The notes under the pieces were generated by a model. That model was not told where the DNA came from. It saw only the letters and a list, made by a program, of their open reading frames with translations, and searched no databases. From positions 372,001 through 436,000 of the forward strand of contig NZ_QQRR01000001.1 of the NCBI RefSeq assembly GCF_003439925.1: 64,000 nucleotides of DNA. Reading direction: 5' to 3'. The DNA comes from Haloprofundus halophilus. GTDB lineage: Archaea > Halobacteriota > Halobacteria > Halobacteriales > Haloferacaceae. This document shows positions 27,575 through 35,896 of this stretch, piece after piece. The position numbers and the translations under genes are program-made. The stretch's first letter is position 1. Each line of letters begins with the position of its first letter.

Positions 27575-27727
27575 ATGGCCGACGCCGCGCTCCGACCGGT
27601 CGGCGCGATACGCTCCGAGAGACGCGGGAAAATCGCTGACGGACTGGACGAGTTCGTCGACGGTCGATACGATGTTCGTGGAGAGCGGCCGGGCACGTGG
27701 TTCGACTCGCGCCCGAAGGAGGAGTAG
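27575..27727 (+). CDS. Doubtful small ORF in the acyl-CoA synthetase / aldo-keto reductase spacer
   Basis: The 351-base spacer 27454-27804 holds a 50-codon frame starting MADAALRPVGAIRSERRGK and ending in a charged tail (WFDSRPKEE). Third positions are moderately G/C-rich, as in genes, but no motif or clear promoter supports it. A real promoter for the next gene is visible: GGGTTTTTGTCC near 27772, about 27 bases before ATG 27805. Confidence 0.2.
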   Translation: MADAALRPVGAIRSERRGKIADGLDEFVDGRYDVRGERPGTWFDSRPKEE

Positions 27728-27804
27728 GATTCAGTACGGATAGCTCTTCAGGCAGACCGCACCCGTTCGCGTGGGTTTTTGTCCCCTCCGAGAGAGTGAC
27801 TCGC

Positions 27805-28779
27805 ATGGAGTACACCACCCTCGGCGACACGGGGATGACCGTCTCGCGAATCTGCCTCGGCTGTATGAGCTTCGGGACGAGCGACTGGCGCGAGTGGGTG
27901 TTGGACGAGGAGGCCGGACTGGAACTCGTCGACCGCGCCATCGACCTCGGTATCAACTTCTTCGACACCGCGAACATGTACTCGAACGGCGAGTCCGAGC
28001 GCATCCTCGGGAAGGCACTGGAGGGCCGCCGCGACGAGGCCGTCGTCGCCACGAAGGGGTACTTCCCGATGGACGACGACGACCCCAACTCGGGCGGGCT
28101 GTCGCGCAAAGCCATCGAACAGCAGCTCGACGCGTCGCTCGACCGGTTGGGGATGGACACCATCGACCTGTATCAGACGCACCGATACGACTACGACACG
28201 CCCATCGACCAGACGCTCGCGGCGCTCGACGACGCGGTCAGACGAGGAAAAATTCGCTACTTCGGCGCGAGTTCGATGTGGGCCCATCAGTTCTCCGAAG
28301 CATTGTACGCCAGCGACCTGCTCGGCTACGACCGCTTCGTAACGATGCAGAACCACTACAACCTGCTCTACCGGGAAGAGGAGCGCGAGATGCTCCCGCT
28401 CTGCGAGAAGGAGAACGTCGGCGTCATCCCGTGGTCGCCGCTCGCCCGCGGATGGCTCGCCCGTCCGCACGAGGAGGCCCGCTCGACGAAGCGCGGCGAG
28501 ACCGACAGCCTCGCGCACGGTCACCCGTATCTGGAGGGCGGCGGCCGAGAAGTCAACGAGCGCGTGCAGGAACTCGCCGACGAGAAGGGCGTGAAGATGG
28601 CCCAGATCGGCCTCGCGTGGCTGTTCCACAAGGACTGGGTCGACGCGCCCATCGTCGGGACGACGAGCATCGAACACCTCGAAGACGCCGTCGAGGCGCT
28701 CGACATCGACCTGAGTTCGAGCGAGATGGAGTATCTCGAAGAACCGTACCAGCCGGTACGCGTCTCGGGTCACGAGTAG
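27805..28779 (+). CDS. Aldo/keto reductase (YajO/Tas-like)
   Basis: The 324-residue barrel enzyme has FFDTANMYSNGESE with the catalytic Asp and Tyr, KGYF with the Lys region, and LYQTHRYDYDTPIDQTL with the His. Near the C-terminus it has IVGTTSIEHLEDAVEAL for the NADPH phosphate. It belongs to the longer aldo/keto reductase branch related to YajO/Tas, distinct from the shorter enzyme at 18387. It reduces an aldehyde with NADPH. ATG 27805 fits a leaderless transcript from the TTTTTG TATA element. Convergent with the MFS gene. Confidence 0.9.
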   Translation: MEYTTLGDTGMTVSRICLGCMSFGTSDWREWVLDEEAGLELVDRAIDLGINFFDTANMYSNGESERILGKALEGRRDEAVVATKGYFPMDDDDPNSGGLSRKAIEQQLDASLDRLGMDTIDLYQTHRYDYDTPIDQTLAALDDAVRRGKIRYFGASSMWAHQFSEALYASDLLGYDRFVTMQNHYNLLYREEEREMLPLCEKENVGVIPWSPLARGWLARPHEEARSTKRGETDSLAHGHPYLEGGGREVNERVQELADEKGVKMAQIGLAWLFHKDWVDAPIVGTTSIEHLEDAVEALDIDLSSSEMEYLEEPYQPVRVSGHE

Positions 28780-28791
28780 CGACGGCCGTCC

Positions 28792-30102
28792 TCAGTCGTC
28801 GGCTTCGCTGACCCCCGGCACGGCCACGGACTCGCCCGTCGCCAACCGACGCACTGCCCGCGAGGCGACCAGCGCGATACCGATTTCAGTGAAGCCGACG
28901 ACGACGAACGCCTCGAAGTAACCGAGCAGTTCGGCCGACGACCCGCCGAGGAGAAACCCGGTCAGGAAGCCGAGGCTGCCGAAGATGTTGAACCCGCCCA
29001 TCGCCGCGCCTCGCTCGTCGGCGTCGGCGATGTCGGTGACGAGCGCCATCGTCGCCGGCGAGACCAGAGCACCGAAGACACCGACGAGCACCATCGCTCC
29101 CGCCGCGAGCGTCAGCGACGGCGACGCGCCGACGACGACGATGGAGACGCCGTACAGTATCGACCCGACGACGACCGGGAGGAAGCGTCCGATTCGGTCC
29201 GAGAGCACCCCCATCGGATACTGCAGGAGCGCGAACGGGCCGAAGAACATCGCGAGCACGAGTCCCGCCCCGAACGCGTCGAGGCCGAACACGTCGCGGA
29301 AGTAGTAGATGCCGACGAGCGAGAAAAATCCGGCCGTGAGGCGGTCGATGAAGCCGAAGGCGTACGGCACCCGCAGCGCCGGTCTGTCGACGACTTTCCG
29401 GAGAACCTTACGCGCCCCGGCGCGTTCGTCGGTGCCGTCGGGGCCGTTGGTGCCGAGGTCGTCGCGGCTGTTGGTGTCGGCGGCGGCGACGTCGCTCGCG
29501 CCGCTCCCGCTCCGTTCCGCGCCCGGCGAGCGGTCGGTCACCGTCGCCGTGAGGACCGCGACGAGGCCGAGTAACACCGCCGCGCCGTACACGGGCGCGA
29601 GCGGGTCGGCGGTCGAGAGTCGGCCGCCGACGACCGACCCGACGGCCGCGCCGAGGCCGATGGCGATGCCCGCCGCGCCCATGTTGCGGCCGTTGCCGCC
29701 GCCGAGGTCCATCAGCATCGTCATCGACAGCGAGAACGCGCCGATGGTGAACGCGCCCCCGACGACGCGAATCAGGAGGACGCCGCCGAAGCCGACGCCG
29801 AGCGAGGGGACGGCGCTCAAGAGGAGGTAGCAGGCGACGCCGCCGACTGCGCCGACGACGATGAGCGGGACGCGACGGCCGGTCGCGTCGCTGAGCGCGC
29901 CCCAGAGGCCGGCGAAGACGACGAACGCCGCGTACTCGGAGACGAGAAACCACATCCCCGCGTCGAGATCGCCGGCGCCGCCGAGCGCTCGCACGAGGTC
30001 GGAGACGCCCGGGTAGAGGAGCACCTGCGAGACCAACACCGCCCACACCGAGAGCGCGAGCGTGAGTCGTTCGCGTCGCGCCGAGTCGTTCATATCGGTC
30101 AT
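28792..30102 (-). CDS. MFS transporter
   Basis: The 436-residue protein has about 12 membrane helices in two halves joined by a polar, Asp/Gly-rich loop (about residues 190-235). The first half has the MFS motif A region GLWGALSDATGRRVP, and the second half repeats it as YPMGVLSDRIGRFLPVV. It resembles drug or metabolite exporters; the substrate is unknown. Its start is 49 bases downstream of the Tp34-like lipoprotein gene on the same strand, so it may be the last gene of that operon. Confidence 0.88.
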   Translation of the reverse strand: MTDMNDSARRERLTLALSVWAVLVSQVLLYPGVSDLVRALGGAGDLDAGMWFLVSEYAAFVVFAGLWGALSDATGRRVPLIVVGAVGGVACYLLLSAVPSLGVGFGGVLLIRVVGGAFTIGAFSLSMTMLMDLGGGNGRNMGAAGIAIGLGAAVGSVVGGRLSTADPLAPVYGAAVLLGLVAVLTATVTDRSPGAERSGSGASDVAAADTNSRDDLGTNGPDGTDERAGARKVLRKVVDRPALRVPYAFGFIDRLTAGFFSLVGIYYFRDVFGLDAFGAGLVLAMFFGPFALLQYPMGVLSDRIGRFLPVVVGSILYGVSIVVVGASPSLTLAAGAMVLVGVFGALVSPATMALVTDIADADERGAAMGGFNIFGSLGFLTGFLLGGSSAELLGYFEAFVVVGFTEIGIALVASRAVRRLATGESVAVPGVSEADD

Positions 30103-30151
30103 TCGAATCGATGTCGGAAAGCGCTGTCTCTGTGCGTCCGCGAGTTCGAGT

Positions 30152-31195
30152 TCAGAACGTCATCGGCGGCATGTCGAGGAACGCCGTCTCGAAGCCCTCG
30201 TGACGCGCCGACTGCGGCGGCGTGTCGACGACGAGTTCGAGGTCGTCGTCCGCCGACAGCCCCTCGACGTTCGCGCCGTAGTGGAATCCGACTTCGGGGT
30301 CCAGCGCCGCTTCGAGCGCGACGTCCGTCCCGCCGACGGTCGCCGACAGCCCCATGCTCGGAATCACGAGCCCGTTTTGCGGCGTCCGCGGCGAGACGAG
30401 GAGGTAGGGACGGTCGCCGAAGCGACCGCCGGAGACGGCGCTGGCGGCGAAGACGGCGTCGCCGCTCGTCTGGGTACCGAACGACTCGCCCGGCAGCGCG
30501 TCGGGGGCGGGCGCTCTCCCGACGGGCATCGTCGCCCCGTTCGGCATCTCCATCTCCATCGCTTCGAGCGCGCCGGGGTTCCCCTGGCGGTCTTCGAGTA
30601 TCGTGTACGGGATGTCGTTTCGCTCGCGTTCGCTGTACTCGAACTCCAGTTCGACGCTGGCGGGTTCGCCGAACTTCCCCTCGAACTCGCCGAACCGGCG
30701 GATGTTCGTCCCGCCGACGTCGACGCGGACGGTGTAGCTGCCGTCGCCCGGCAGCGGCCAGTTGTCGCCGTAGTGAAAGCCCATCCGCTGTGAGAGCATC
30801 TCGTAGACGACCTCCTCCTCGCGGTTCCCGTCGCCGTCGGTCGTCTCGACGGTGACGCCGCTGCTGGGGATGGTGACGCCCGACTCGGCGTCCCAGACGC
30901 TCACCATCAGGTGAATCGCGTCGTTGCGCCCGACGTCGACGCGCTCGGTCTGTCGGCCCTGAACGGTCCAGAAGCGGTGCGGCCAACTGTACATCACGCC
31001 GACGGTGAGATCTCCTGCGTTCGCCATCCCGACCATCTCCATCCCCTCCTGGTGAGTGGGGATGTAGGAGGCGGACGGGCGGTTCTCGACGACCGGCGGT
31101 TCGCGGCTCGCCGTCGTCTCGAACAGGTCCGTACAACCCGCCAGCGAGCCCGCGAAGCCGACACCGACCGCGCCGAGGAGGGTCCGTCGTCTCAT
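30152..31195 (-). CDS. Tat lipoprotein of the Tp34/P19 iron-binding type
   Basis: The 347-residue protein starts with a twin-arginine lipoprotein signal (MRRRTLLGAVGVGFAGSLAGC; lipid Cys C21), so it is anchored on the outer face of the membrane. The first domain has Met/His clusters (HQEGMEMVGMANAGDL, H48/M52/M54/M57; WPHRFWTV, H73; DAIHLMV, H95/M98; MGFHYGDNWPLPG, H141) like the periplasmic Cu/Fe-binding P19/Tp34 family. A second half repeats a related pattern (EVGFHYGANV, H305). Binding of iron or copper is inferred from that family. Nearby genes encode a regulator, a small membrane protein and a DyP-fold Tat lipoprotein. Confidence 0.75.
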   Translation of the reverse strand: MRRRTLLGAVGVGFAGSLAGCTDLFETTASREPPVVENRPSASYIPTHQEGMEMVGMANAGDLTVGVMYSWPHRFWTVQGRQTERVDVGRNDAIHLMVSVWDAESGVTIPSSGVTVETTDGDGNREEEVVYEMLSQRMGFHYGDNWPLPGDGSYTVRVDVGGTNIRRFGEFEGKFGEPASVELEFEYSERERNDIPYTILEDRQGNPGALEAMEMEMPNGATMPVGRAPAPDALPGESFGTQTSGDAVFAASAVSGGRFGDRPYLLVSPRTPQNGLVIPSMGLSATVGGTDVALEAALDPEVGFHYGANVEGLSADDDLELVVDTPPQSARHEGFETAFLDMPPMTF

Positions 31196-31273
31196 GCGCG
31201 TGGCTAGGCGGGTGCGACGGTTACGGGTTCTGGTCCGCTTCTCGAAGCGGGTCCCCGAGTCGGCGGTCCCGCC

Positions 31274-31786
31274 TCAGGGTTCGAGTAGCCCGTCGACGAG
31301 TCGCGTGAATCGGTCGACGAACCGTTCGGGGAGCGACGGCGACACCGACGCGAGCAGGCGGGCGGTCGCTTCGGGCCGCGCCAGCGCAAGCGTCACCCGG
31401 CCGCGACTGTCGTAACGTTTCTCGACGACCGACTGCTCTTCGAGCCGTTTCGTGTGCCACGCGAGCGTGCTCCTGGCGATGCCGACTTCGTCGGCGACCT
31501 CGGCCGGGGTGGCTTCGTCGCGTTCGAGCAGCACGCCGAGCACGTCGCGGGCCGTCTCACGTCGCACCAGCGCCAGCACGCCGCGTTCCCACTCGTCGAA
31601 CGTCGACGGGTAGTAGTGGGTCTTGCCGTACAGGTGCGTCTCCGCGACCCGTTCGTCGCGGCCGAGTCGTCGAAGGTGGTACTGCACCTGACCGGGCGCG
31701 AGGTCGAGCGCCCGGACGAGTTCGTTGAAGTGGACGCCGGGGTTGTGGTGGACGTGCGCCGCGATACGGCTGCGCGTCGCGCTCAC
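31274..31786 (-). CDS. Tandem winged-helix transcription regulator
   Basis: The 170-residue protein contains two winged helices. The first (about 5-55) reads RSRIAAHVHHNPGVHFNELVRALDLAPGQVQYHLRRL. The second (about 75-135) reads VLGVLLERDEATPAEVADEVGIARSTLAWHTKRLEEQSVVEKRY. This is the usual haloarchaeal double-wHTH design. Its GTG start overlaps the TAG stop of the upstream membrane-protein gene by one base (TAGTG), so both are surely on one transcript and may be translationally coupled. It probably controls the lipoprotein and DyP-like genes beside it; direct evidence is lacking. Confidence 0.85.
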   Translation of the reverse strand: MSATRSRIAAHVHHNPGVHFNELVRALDLAPGQVQYHLRRLGRDERVAETHLYGKTHYYPSTFDEWERGVLALVRRETARDVLGVLLERDEATPAEVADEVGIARSTLAWHTKRLEEQSVVEKRYDSRGRVTLALARPEATARLLASVSPSLPERFVDRFTRLVDGLLEP

Positions 31787-32118
31787 TATCGCTCACCCGT
31801 CGGTGACGCCCGCTCGATACTGCGTGCGTAGTACACCGCCGCGATGACGAGCGCGACCATCACGAAGTCCAGTGCGTGTTCGATGGCGTGGTGGGAGGGA
31901 AACGGGATGACGCCGCCGATAGTGAGGACGGCGACGCCGCTTCGGGCCAGAAGCGCCGCGAGTGCTAACACGACGAGCGTGTGCGACCGCGACTGCCGAC
32001 GTAACAGCGCGATGAGTCCGACGGCGACGATGAGCGTCGAACTGAACCCCGCCAGCACGACGGCGGCCACCTCCGGGGCGCTCATCGTCGGCGCGGCGTG
32101 TGCTGAGAACGTGTGCAT
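31786..32118 (-). CDS. Small His-containing membrane protein coupled to the regulator
   Basis: The 110-residue protein has three hydrophobic helices: AAVVLAGFSSTLIVAVGLIALL, TLVVLALAALLARSGVAVL, and FVMVALVIAAVYYARS. HHAIEHALD lies just before the third, giving three His near the membrane surface. The family is unknown to me beyond haloarchaeal membrane proteins. It is the first gene of the minus-strand operon, followed by the regulator with a one-base overlap. It could serve as a membrane partner or sensor input for the metal/heme module; that is inference from position and His residues. Confidence 0.72.
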   Translation of the reverse strand: MHTFSAHAAPTMSAPEVAAVVLAGFSSTLIVAVGLIALLRRQSRSHTLVVLALAALLARSGVAVLTIGGVIPFPSHHAIEHALDFVMVALVIAAVYYARSIERASPTGER

Positions 32119-32259
32119 CTCTATCTGGTCGGGGTTACGCCTCGACGGTTATGGCTTGATTGGTGTGGTTCTCGAAAGCGAACGCTCTCGCTTCGGTGCT
32201 GTGGACGGTTCGACGGCCACACCAGAACCCCTATCCGCGAAACGGGCATAGAAACGACG

Positions 32260-33555
32260 ATGAGTCCGGGGACCGACGAGTGGAGTCGAAGAGACGTGCT
32301 GAAAGCCGCCGTCGCCGTCGGCGGCGCGGGCGCGCTCTCGGCCTGTCTCGACCTGGCCGACGAACCCGTCCCGGAGGGCACCTCCGACCTTTCGACGCTG
32401 CCGGAGCGGCAGCACGCCTGGAACGACTTGCTCGCGCGCGACGGCGCGGAGAACGTCGAACTCCCGCGTCACCAGACGTTTCTGTATCTGACGCTCGACC
32501 GCGACGGGACGCCGACGACCGCCGACCGCCGCGCAGTCGAGAACGCGTTGACGACGCTGGACCGCGCCTACGAGCGGAGCAACGAGGGACTGATTCACTC
32601 GCTGGCGTTCTCCCCGGCGTACTTCTCGCGCTTCGACGACCCGCTTCCGGAGAACGTCGACCTGCCGGAGCCACGGGCGCTATCGCCGTTCGAAACCCCC
32701 GCGTTCGACCGACAGGACGCCCTCTTACATCTGGTCAGCGACCGCGCCGACGCGCTGCTGGAAGCCGAGGAGGCGCTGACCGGCGAGCGAGACACCGTCA
32801 ACGGGGTGACGATGGAGACGCCGCTGTCGGCCGCGTTCTCCGTCGACTCCCGGCGGACGGGGTTCATCGGGAAGGGCATGCCCGCCGAGCGACAGGACGT
32901 GGGCGGCGTCCCCGACGGTAAACCGGTGCCCGAGGAGTCGCCGCTGTTCATGGGATTCAAGGCCGGATTCGCCGGGAACCAGGCGACCGAGGAGTACGTC
33001 ACCATCCCCGACGGCCCGTTCGCGGGCGCGACGACGAAACACGTCTCGAAGCTCCGTCAGCGCCTCGACGACTGGTACGTCGAGCAGGAGTTCGACGACC
33101 GAGTGGCCGAGATGTTCAGCCCCGAGCACGCCGCCGAGGGACTCGTCGAGGGCGTCGGCGACAACCTCGGCGACAGCAGCGGCGTCACGCCCGAGATAGT
33201 CGACCGCATCCGCGAGCACGCCCAGCAGTACGGCCGGGTCGGCCACGCCCAAAAGGCCGCCCGCGCCAACCGCGACGAGGAGGGGAACGTCCGCCTCCTC
33301 CGGCGGCACGTCGAGTCGACCGACGACGACGAGGCGAGCCTCCACTTCCCGGTGCTGCAGCGGCGCATCACCGACTTCGAGGAGGTGAGACGGGCGATGA
33401 ACGGGACCGACCTCACCGACGAACCGGCCATCCGACAGCGGGTGAACAACGGGATTTTGGAGTACATCTTCGTGGAGAATCGCGGGAACTTCCTCGTCCC
33501 GCCGCGTCGCCTGCGCGCGCTGCCGACGCCGACCGGCGAGGTTCCGGGGCTGTAA
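32260..33555 (+). CDS. DyP-fold Tat lipoprotein (EfeB/deferrochelatase-like, altered active site)
   Basis: The 431-residue protein has a Tat lipoprotein signal (SRRDVLKAAVAVGGAGALSAC, lipid C29). Its C-terminal half follows the dye-decolorising peroxidase pattern: MGFKAGFAGN (232-240), GRVGHAQKAARAN with the proximal heme His candidate H329, NVRLLRRH (R348/R349), LHFPVLQRRITDFEEV and GNFLVPPRR. The family GxxDG motif reads GFKAG here, so the distal catalytic Asp is Ala (A235). It may bind heme without normal peroxidase chemistry. ATG 32260 gives a proper Tat signal; the upstream frame does not. Divergent (141 bases) from the membrane protein/regulator operon, paralleling EfeO-EfeB pairings. 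Confidence 0.75.
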   Translation: MSPGTDEWSRRDVLKAAVAVGGAGALSACLDLADEPVPEGTSDLSTLPERQHAWNDLLARDGAENVELPRHQTFLYLTLDRDGTPTTADRRAVENALTTLDRAYERSNEGLIHSLAFSPAYFSRFDDPLPENVDLPEPRALSPFETPAFDRQDALLHLVSDRADALLEAEEALTGERDTVNGVTMETPLSAAFSVDSRRTGFIGKGMPAERQDVGGVPDGKPVPEESPLFMGFKAGFAGNQATEEYVTIPDGPFAGATTKHVSKLRQRLDDWYVEQEFDDRVAEMFSPEHAAEGLVEGVGDNLGDSSGVTPEIVDRIREHAQQYGRVGHAQKAARANRDEEGNVRLLRRHVESTDDDEASLHFPVLQRRITDFEEVRRAMNGTDLTDEPAIRQRVNNGILEYIFVENRGNFLVPPRRLRALPTPTGEVPGL

Positions 33556-33564
33556 CGGGGCAGC

Positions 33565-33678
33565 TCAGACCGCGACCGGCCGCGAGATGACCCAGAGCGA
33601 TAACACCGCGTACCCGACCATCAGCGTCGAAAGCGGCGTGTGGGAGACGACCGCCGCGCTGCGTCGAGCGCGGAACAC
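33565..33678 (-). CDS. Single-helix membrane microprotein
   Basis: A 37-codon frame from GTG 33678 encodes a basic N-terminus (VFRARRSAAVV) and one membrane helix (SHTPLSTLMVGYAVLSLWVIS). It is tail-to-tail with the DyP-like gene, ending 9 bases from its stop. An A+T-rich ATATCTACC lies about 20 bases upstream. The pattern resembles one-helix membrane proteins common in haloarchaea; ATG further in is possible. Confidence 0.4.
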   Translation of the reverse strand: MFRARRSAAVVSHTPLSTLMVGYAVLSLWVISRPVAV

Positions 33679-33738
33679 ACAATCCAGTGGTAGATATCCG
33701 GTGATAGTTACTTGTTCACACGGCACGTAGATCGACAC

Positions 33739-34104
33739 ATGCCCACCGTACAGTTCCGCGGACGCGACATCGACTGCGAGGAGGGTGAGGTGCTGCGCGA
33801 CGTGTTGCTGGCGGCCGGACTGTCGCCGCACAACGGGCGCGCACAGCAGTTGAACTGTCGCGGTCACGCAACGTGTGGAACGTGCGCCGTCGAGGTGGAA
33901 GGCGGCGTGAGCGAGATGGAGAAGCGGGAACGGCGTCGGCTCTCGCTCCCGCCGCACAGCCTCGACTCGGGGCTTCGACTCTCCTGTCAGACCCGCGTCG
34001 AAGGCGACGTGCGGGTGACGAAACACGAGGGGTTCTGGGGTCAGCACGTCGACGGTGAACGCGTCGTCTCGGAGGAGCACGACGACGCGGCTAACCGCGT
34101 CTGA
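33739..34104 (+). CDS. 2Fe-2S ferredoxin
   Basis: The 121-residue protein has an adrenodoxin-type [2Fe-2S] binding pattern Cx5Cx2C (NCRGHATCGTC) and the fourth Cys in LRLSCQTRVEGD. It carries electrons in the cytoplasm. An acidic C-terminal tail (ERVVSEEHDDAANRV) follows the fold. ATG 33739 (MPTVQFRGRDIDCEEGE) is the natural start. It is convergent with the 3-hydroxyacyl-CoA dehydrogenase gene. Its redox partner is not evident. Confidence 0.9.
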   Translation: MPTVQFRGRDIDCEEGEVLRDVLLAAGLSPHNGRAQQLNCRGHATCGTCAVEVEGGVSEMEKRERRRLSLPPHSLDSGLRLSCQTRVEGDVRVTKHEGFWGQHVDGERVVSEEHDDAANRV

Positions 34105-34110
34105 ACGCGC

Positions 34111-34968
34111 TCAGTACTCGTAGAAGCCCTTGCCGGTCTTCTTGCCGAGGTCGCCCGCGTCGACCTTCCGCTTCAGCAGGTAGGCGGGTTTGTAGCGGTC
34201 GCCGAGTTCCTCGAACAGCGTCTCGCTGGCGTCGAGACAGATGTCGAGACCGATGTGGTCGGCGAGTTGGAGGGGGCCCATCGGGACGTTCGTGCCGAGT
34301 TTCATCCCCTTGTCGATGTCCTCCTTGGAGGCGACGCCCTCGTCGTAGGCGCGGATACCCTCGTTGAGCCACGGCATCAGGATGCGGTTGGTGACGAACC
34401 CCGGTTTGTCGTCGGACTCCCACGTCTCCTTGCCGAGCTCCTCGGAGAACTCGTAGGCGAAGTCGACGACGTCCGAGTCGGTCTTCTCGCCGCGGACGAC
34501 TTCGACACCCGTCATGATGGGGACGGGGTTCATGAAGTGCAGGCCGACGACGAGCCCCGGTCGGTCCGTTGCGCTGGCGATGGTCGTGATTGAGAGCGTG
34601 GAGGTGTTCGTCGCCAGCACCACGTCGTCGGGGACGACCTCGTCGAGGTCCGCGAAGATGTCCTGTTTGATGTCCATGTTCTCCACCGCGGCCTCGATTA
34701 CGAGGTCGCAGTCGGCGAGGTCGGAGAGTTCGGTCGTCCCCTCGATTCGGCTCTGAACCGCCTCGGCCTCGTCCGCGTCCATCTTCTCCTTCGAGACGAA
34801 CCGCGAGAGACTGTCGTCGATGGCCGAGAAGCCGCGGTCGAGGAACTCCTGTTTCAGGTCGCGCATCACCACGTCGTAGCCGGCGGTGGCGGCGACTTGG
34901 GCGATGCCGTTACCCATCGTTCCCGCGCCGACGACGCCGACGGTCCGAATGTCATCGATATTCCGCAT
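34111..34968 (-). CDS. hbd: 3-hydroxyacyl-CoA dehydrogenase
   Basis: The 285-residue NAD-dependent enzyme oxidises 3-hydroxyacyl-CoA to 3-ketoacyl-CoA. It has the Rossmann motif [21 protein letters not shown], the catalytic-His region [19 protein letters not shown], and the C-terminal [13 protein letters not shown] with KTGKGFYEY at the end. Length is that of the monofunctional bacterial-type enzyme without a hydratase domain. Together with the acyl-CoA dehydrogenase and enoyl-CoA hydratase elsewhere in the window it fits beta-oxidation, although the genes are not in one operon. Confidence 0.95.
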   Translation of the reverse strand: MRNIDDIRTVGVVGAGTMGNGIAQVAATAGYDVVMRDLKQEFLDRGFSAIDDSLSRFVSKEKMDADEAEAVQSRIEGTTELSDLADCDLVIEAAVENMDIKQDIFADLDEVVPDDVVLATNTSTLSITTIASATDRPGLVVGLHFMNPVPIMTGVEVVRGEKTDSDVVDFAYEFSEELGKETWESDDKPGFVTNRILMPWLNEGIRAYDEGVASKEDIDKGMKLGTNVPMGPLQLADHIGLDICLDASETLFEELGDRYKPAYLLKRKVDAGDLGKKTGKGFYEY

Positions 34969-35127
34969 AGTTCCGTCTGCTTCGGGGAGTCACCTAAGCG
35001 TAGCGGAGCGTCGTCGCGAACGCCCATGGACGGGACGCGCGAGTCCCTCCGCGCCTCGTTTCGTTCCACTGGACCGACACCTACAGAAACGTTGAAGTGA
35101 CGGTACCGAAAGAGATAGTTGATTGCC

Positions 35128-35751
35128 GTGGCAGACTGTCCCGAATCAAGTAACGTTCGAGACCTGCTCGCGCTCCACCACGTCGGGCCCAAGACGGCGC
35201 ACGCGTTGGACGCTGCCGACGTGACCGACGACGACGTCCGCCGCAAGCGCGTCTCTTACACCGAGTTGGTCGACGCGGGCGTCAACCCCGGTGTCGCCGC
35301 GCGTATCCGCCGCGCGCACTCGCTGTCGTGGTCGTTCGAGTCGAGCGGACAGGACCTCGAACGCCGGTCGGCGCAGGTTCGGGGTCTCGGCGACGCAGAA
35401 CGGGCGTGGGTCGCGGCGAGTTCGGGGGACTGGGAGTCCCACGAGGTTGCCGCGGACGATTCGGACGACGAGTGGCCTCGGAGCGAGCCGCCGACGTTCG
35501 ACGTCGCCGAGACCGACGGCAGCGGTGAGTCGGCGGCCGCCGAGGCCGCGTGGCGCGCGCAGAGTCGTCCGACGCCGCTGACCGTCCTCGACTCCGTCGA
35601 CGACGAGGACGCGGCGCTGCTCGCGGAGGCCGGGATCGTCTCGGTTCGGAGCCTCACGACCGCGAACCCCGAACACGTCGCCGACGTGCTCGAACTCGAC
35701 GCGACGACCGTCCGTCGGTGGCACGCCGCCGCCTGTCGGCATCGCCGGTGA
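35128..35751 (+). CDS. Helix-hairpin-helix protein of unknown role
   Basis: The 207-residue protein starts ADCPESSNVRDLLALHHVGPKTAHALDAADVT, a helix-hairpin-helix fold. It has a long acidic linker (about 90-150) and ends with a second HhH-like unit: TVLDSVDDEDAALLAEAGIVSVRSLTTANPEHV. HhH folds bind DNA or mediate protein contacts. GTG 35128 is chosen over an in-frame TTG at 35119. It stands upstream of fba but with its own terminator-like A+T-rich spacer between. Confidence 0.7.
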   Translation: MADCPESSNVRDLLALHHVGPKTAHALDAADVTDDDVRRKRVSYTELVDAGVNPGVAARIRRAHSLSWSFESSGQDLERRSAQVRGLGDAERAWVAASSGDWESHEVAADDSDDEWPRSEPPTFDVAETDGSGESAAAEAAWRAQSRPTPLTVLDSVDDEDAALLAEAGIVSVRSLTTANPEHVADVLELDATTVRRWHAAACRHRR

Positions 35752-35756
35752 CTATT

Positions 35757-35769
35757 TACTCATAGAGTA
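35757..35769. promoter_or_regulatory. TACTC-ATA-GAGTA inverted repeat ahead of the fba-fbp operon
   Basis: A perfect 5-bp dyad lies 6 bases after the HhH gene stop and about 100 bases before the fba TATA box. The half-sites TACT and GAGTA are those reported for the sugar-responsive regulator TrmB in Halobacterium (TACT-N7-8-GAGTA), but the spacer here is only 4 bases. Regulatory role is a guess. Confidence 0.35.
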
Positions 35770-35865
35770 GTAAGTTTTGAAATCGGTGAACTCCGCTCTC
35801 GTCCGCTTTCAGCGCCTATCGGGGCGATGTCTCCGGTTTCGCTTCTGGCGGTTTCGGACCGAGGA

Positions 35866-35873
35866 TTTATATA
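35866..35873 (+). promoter_or_regulatory. TATA box of the fba-fbp operon
   Basis: TTTATATA is a near-consensus archaeal TATA box. Its centre lies 27 bases ahead of ATG 35897, which predicts a leaderless transcript starting at the aldolase start codon. Confidence 0.7.
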
Positions 35874-35896
35874 GCAGTTCACCGGATTTTGAACCG

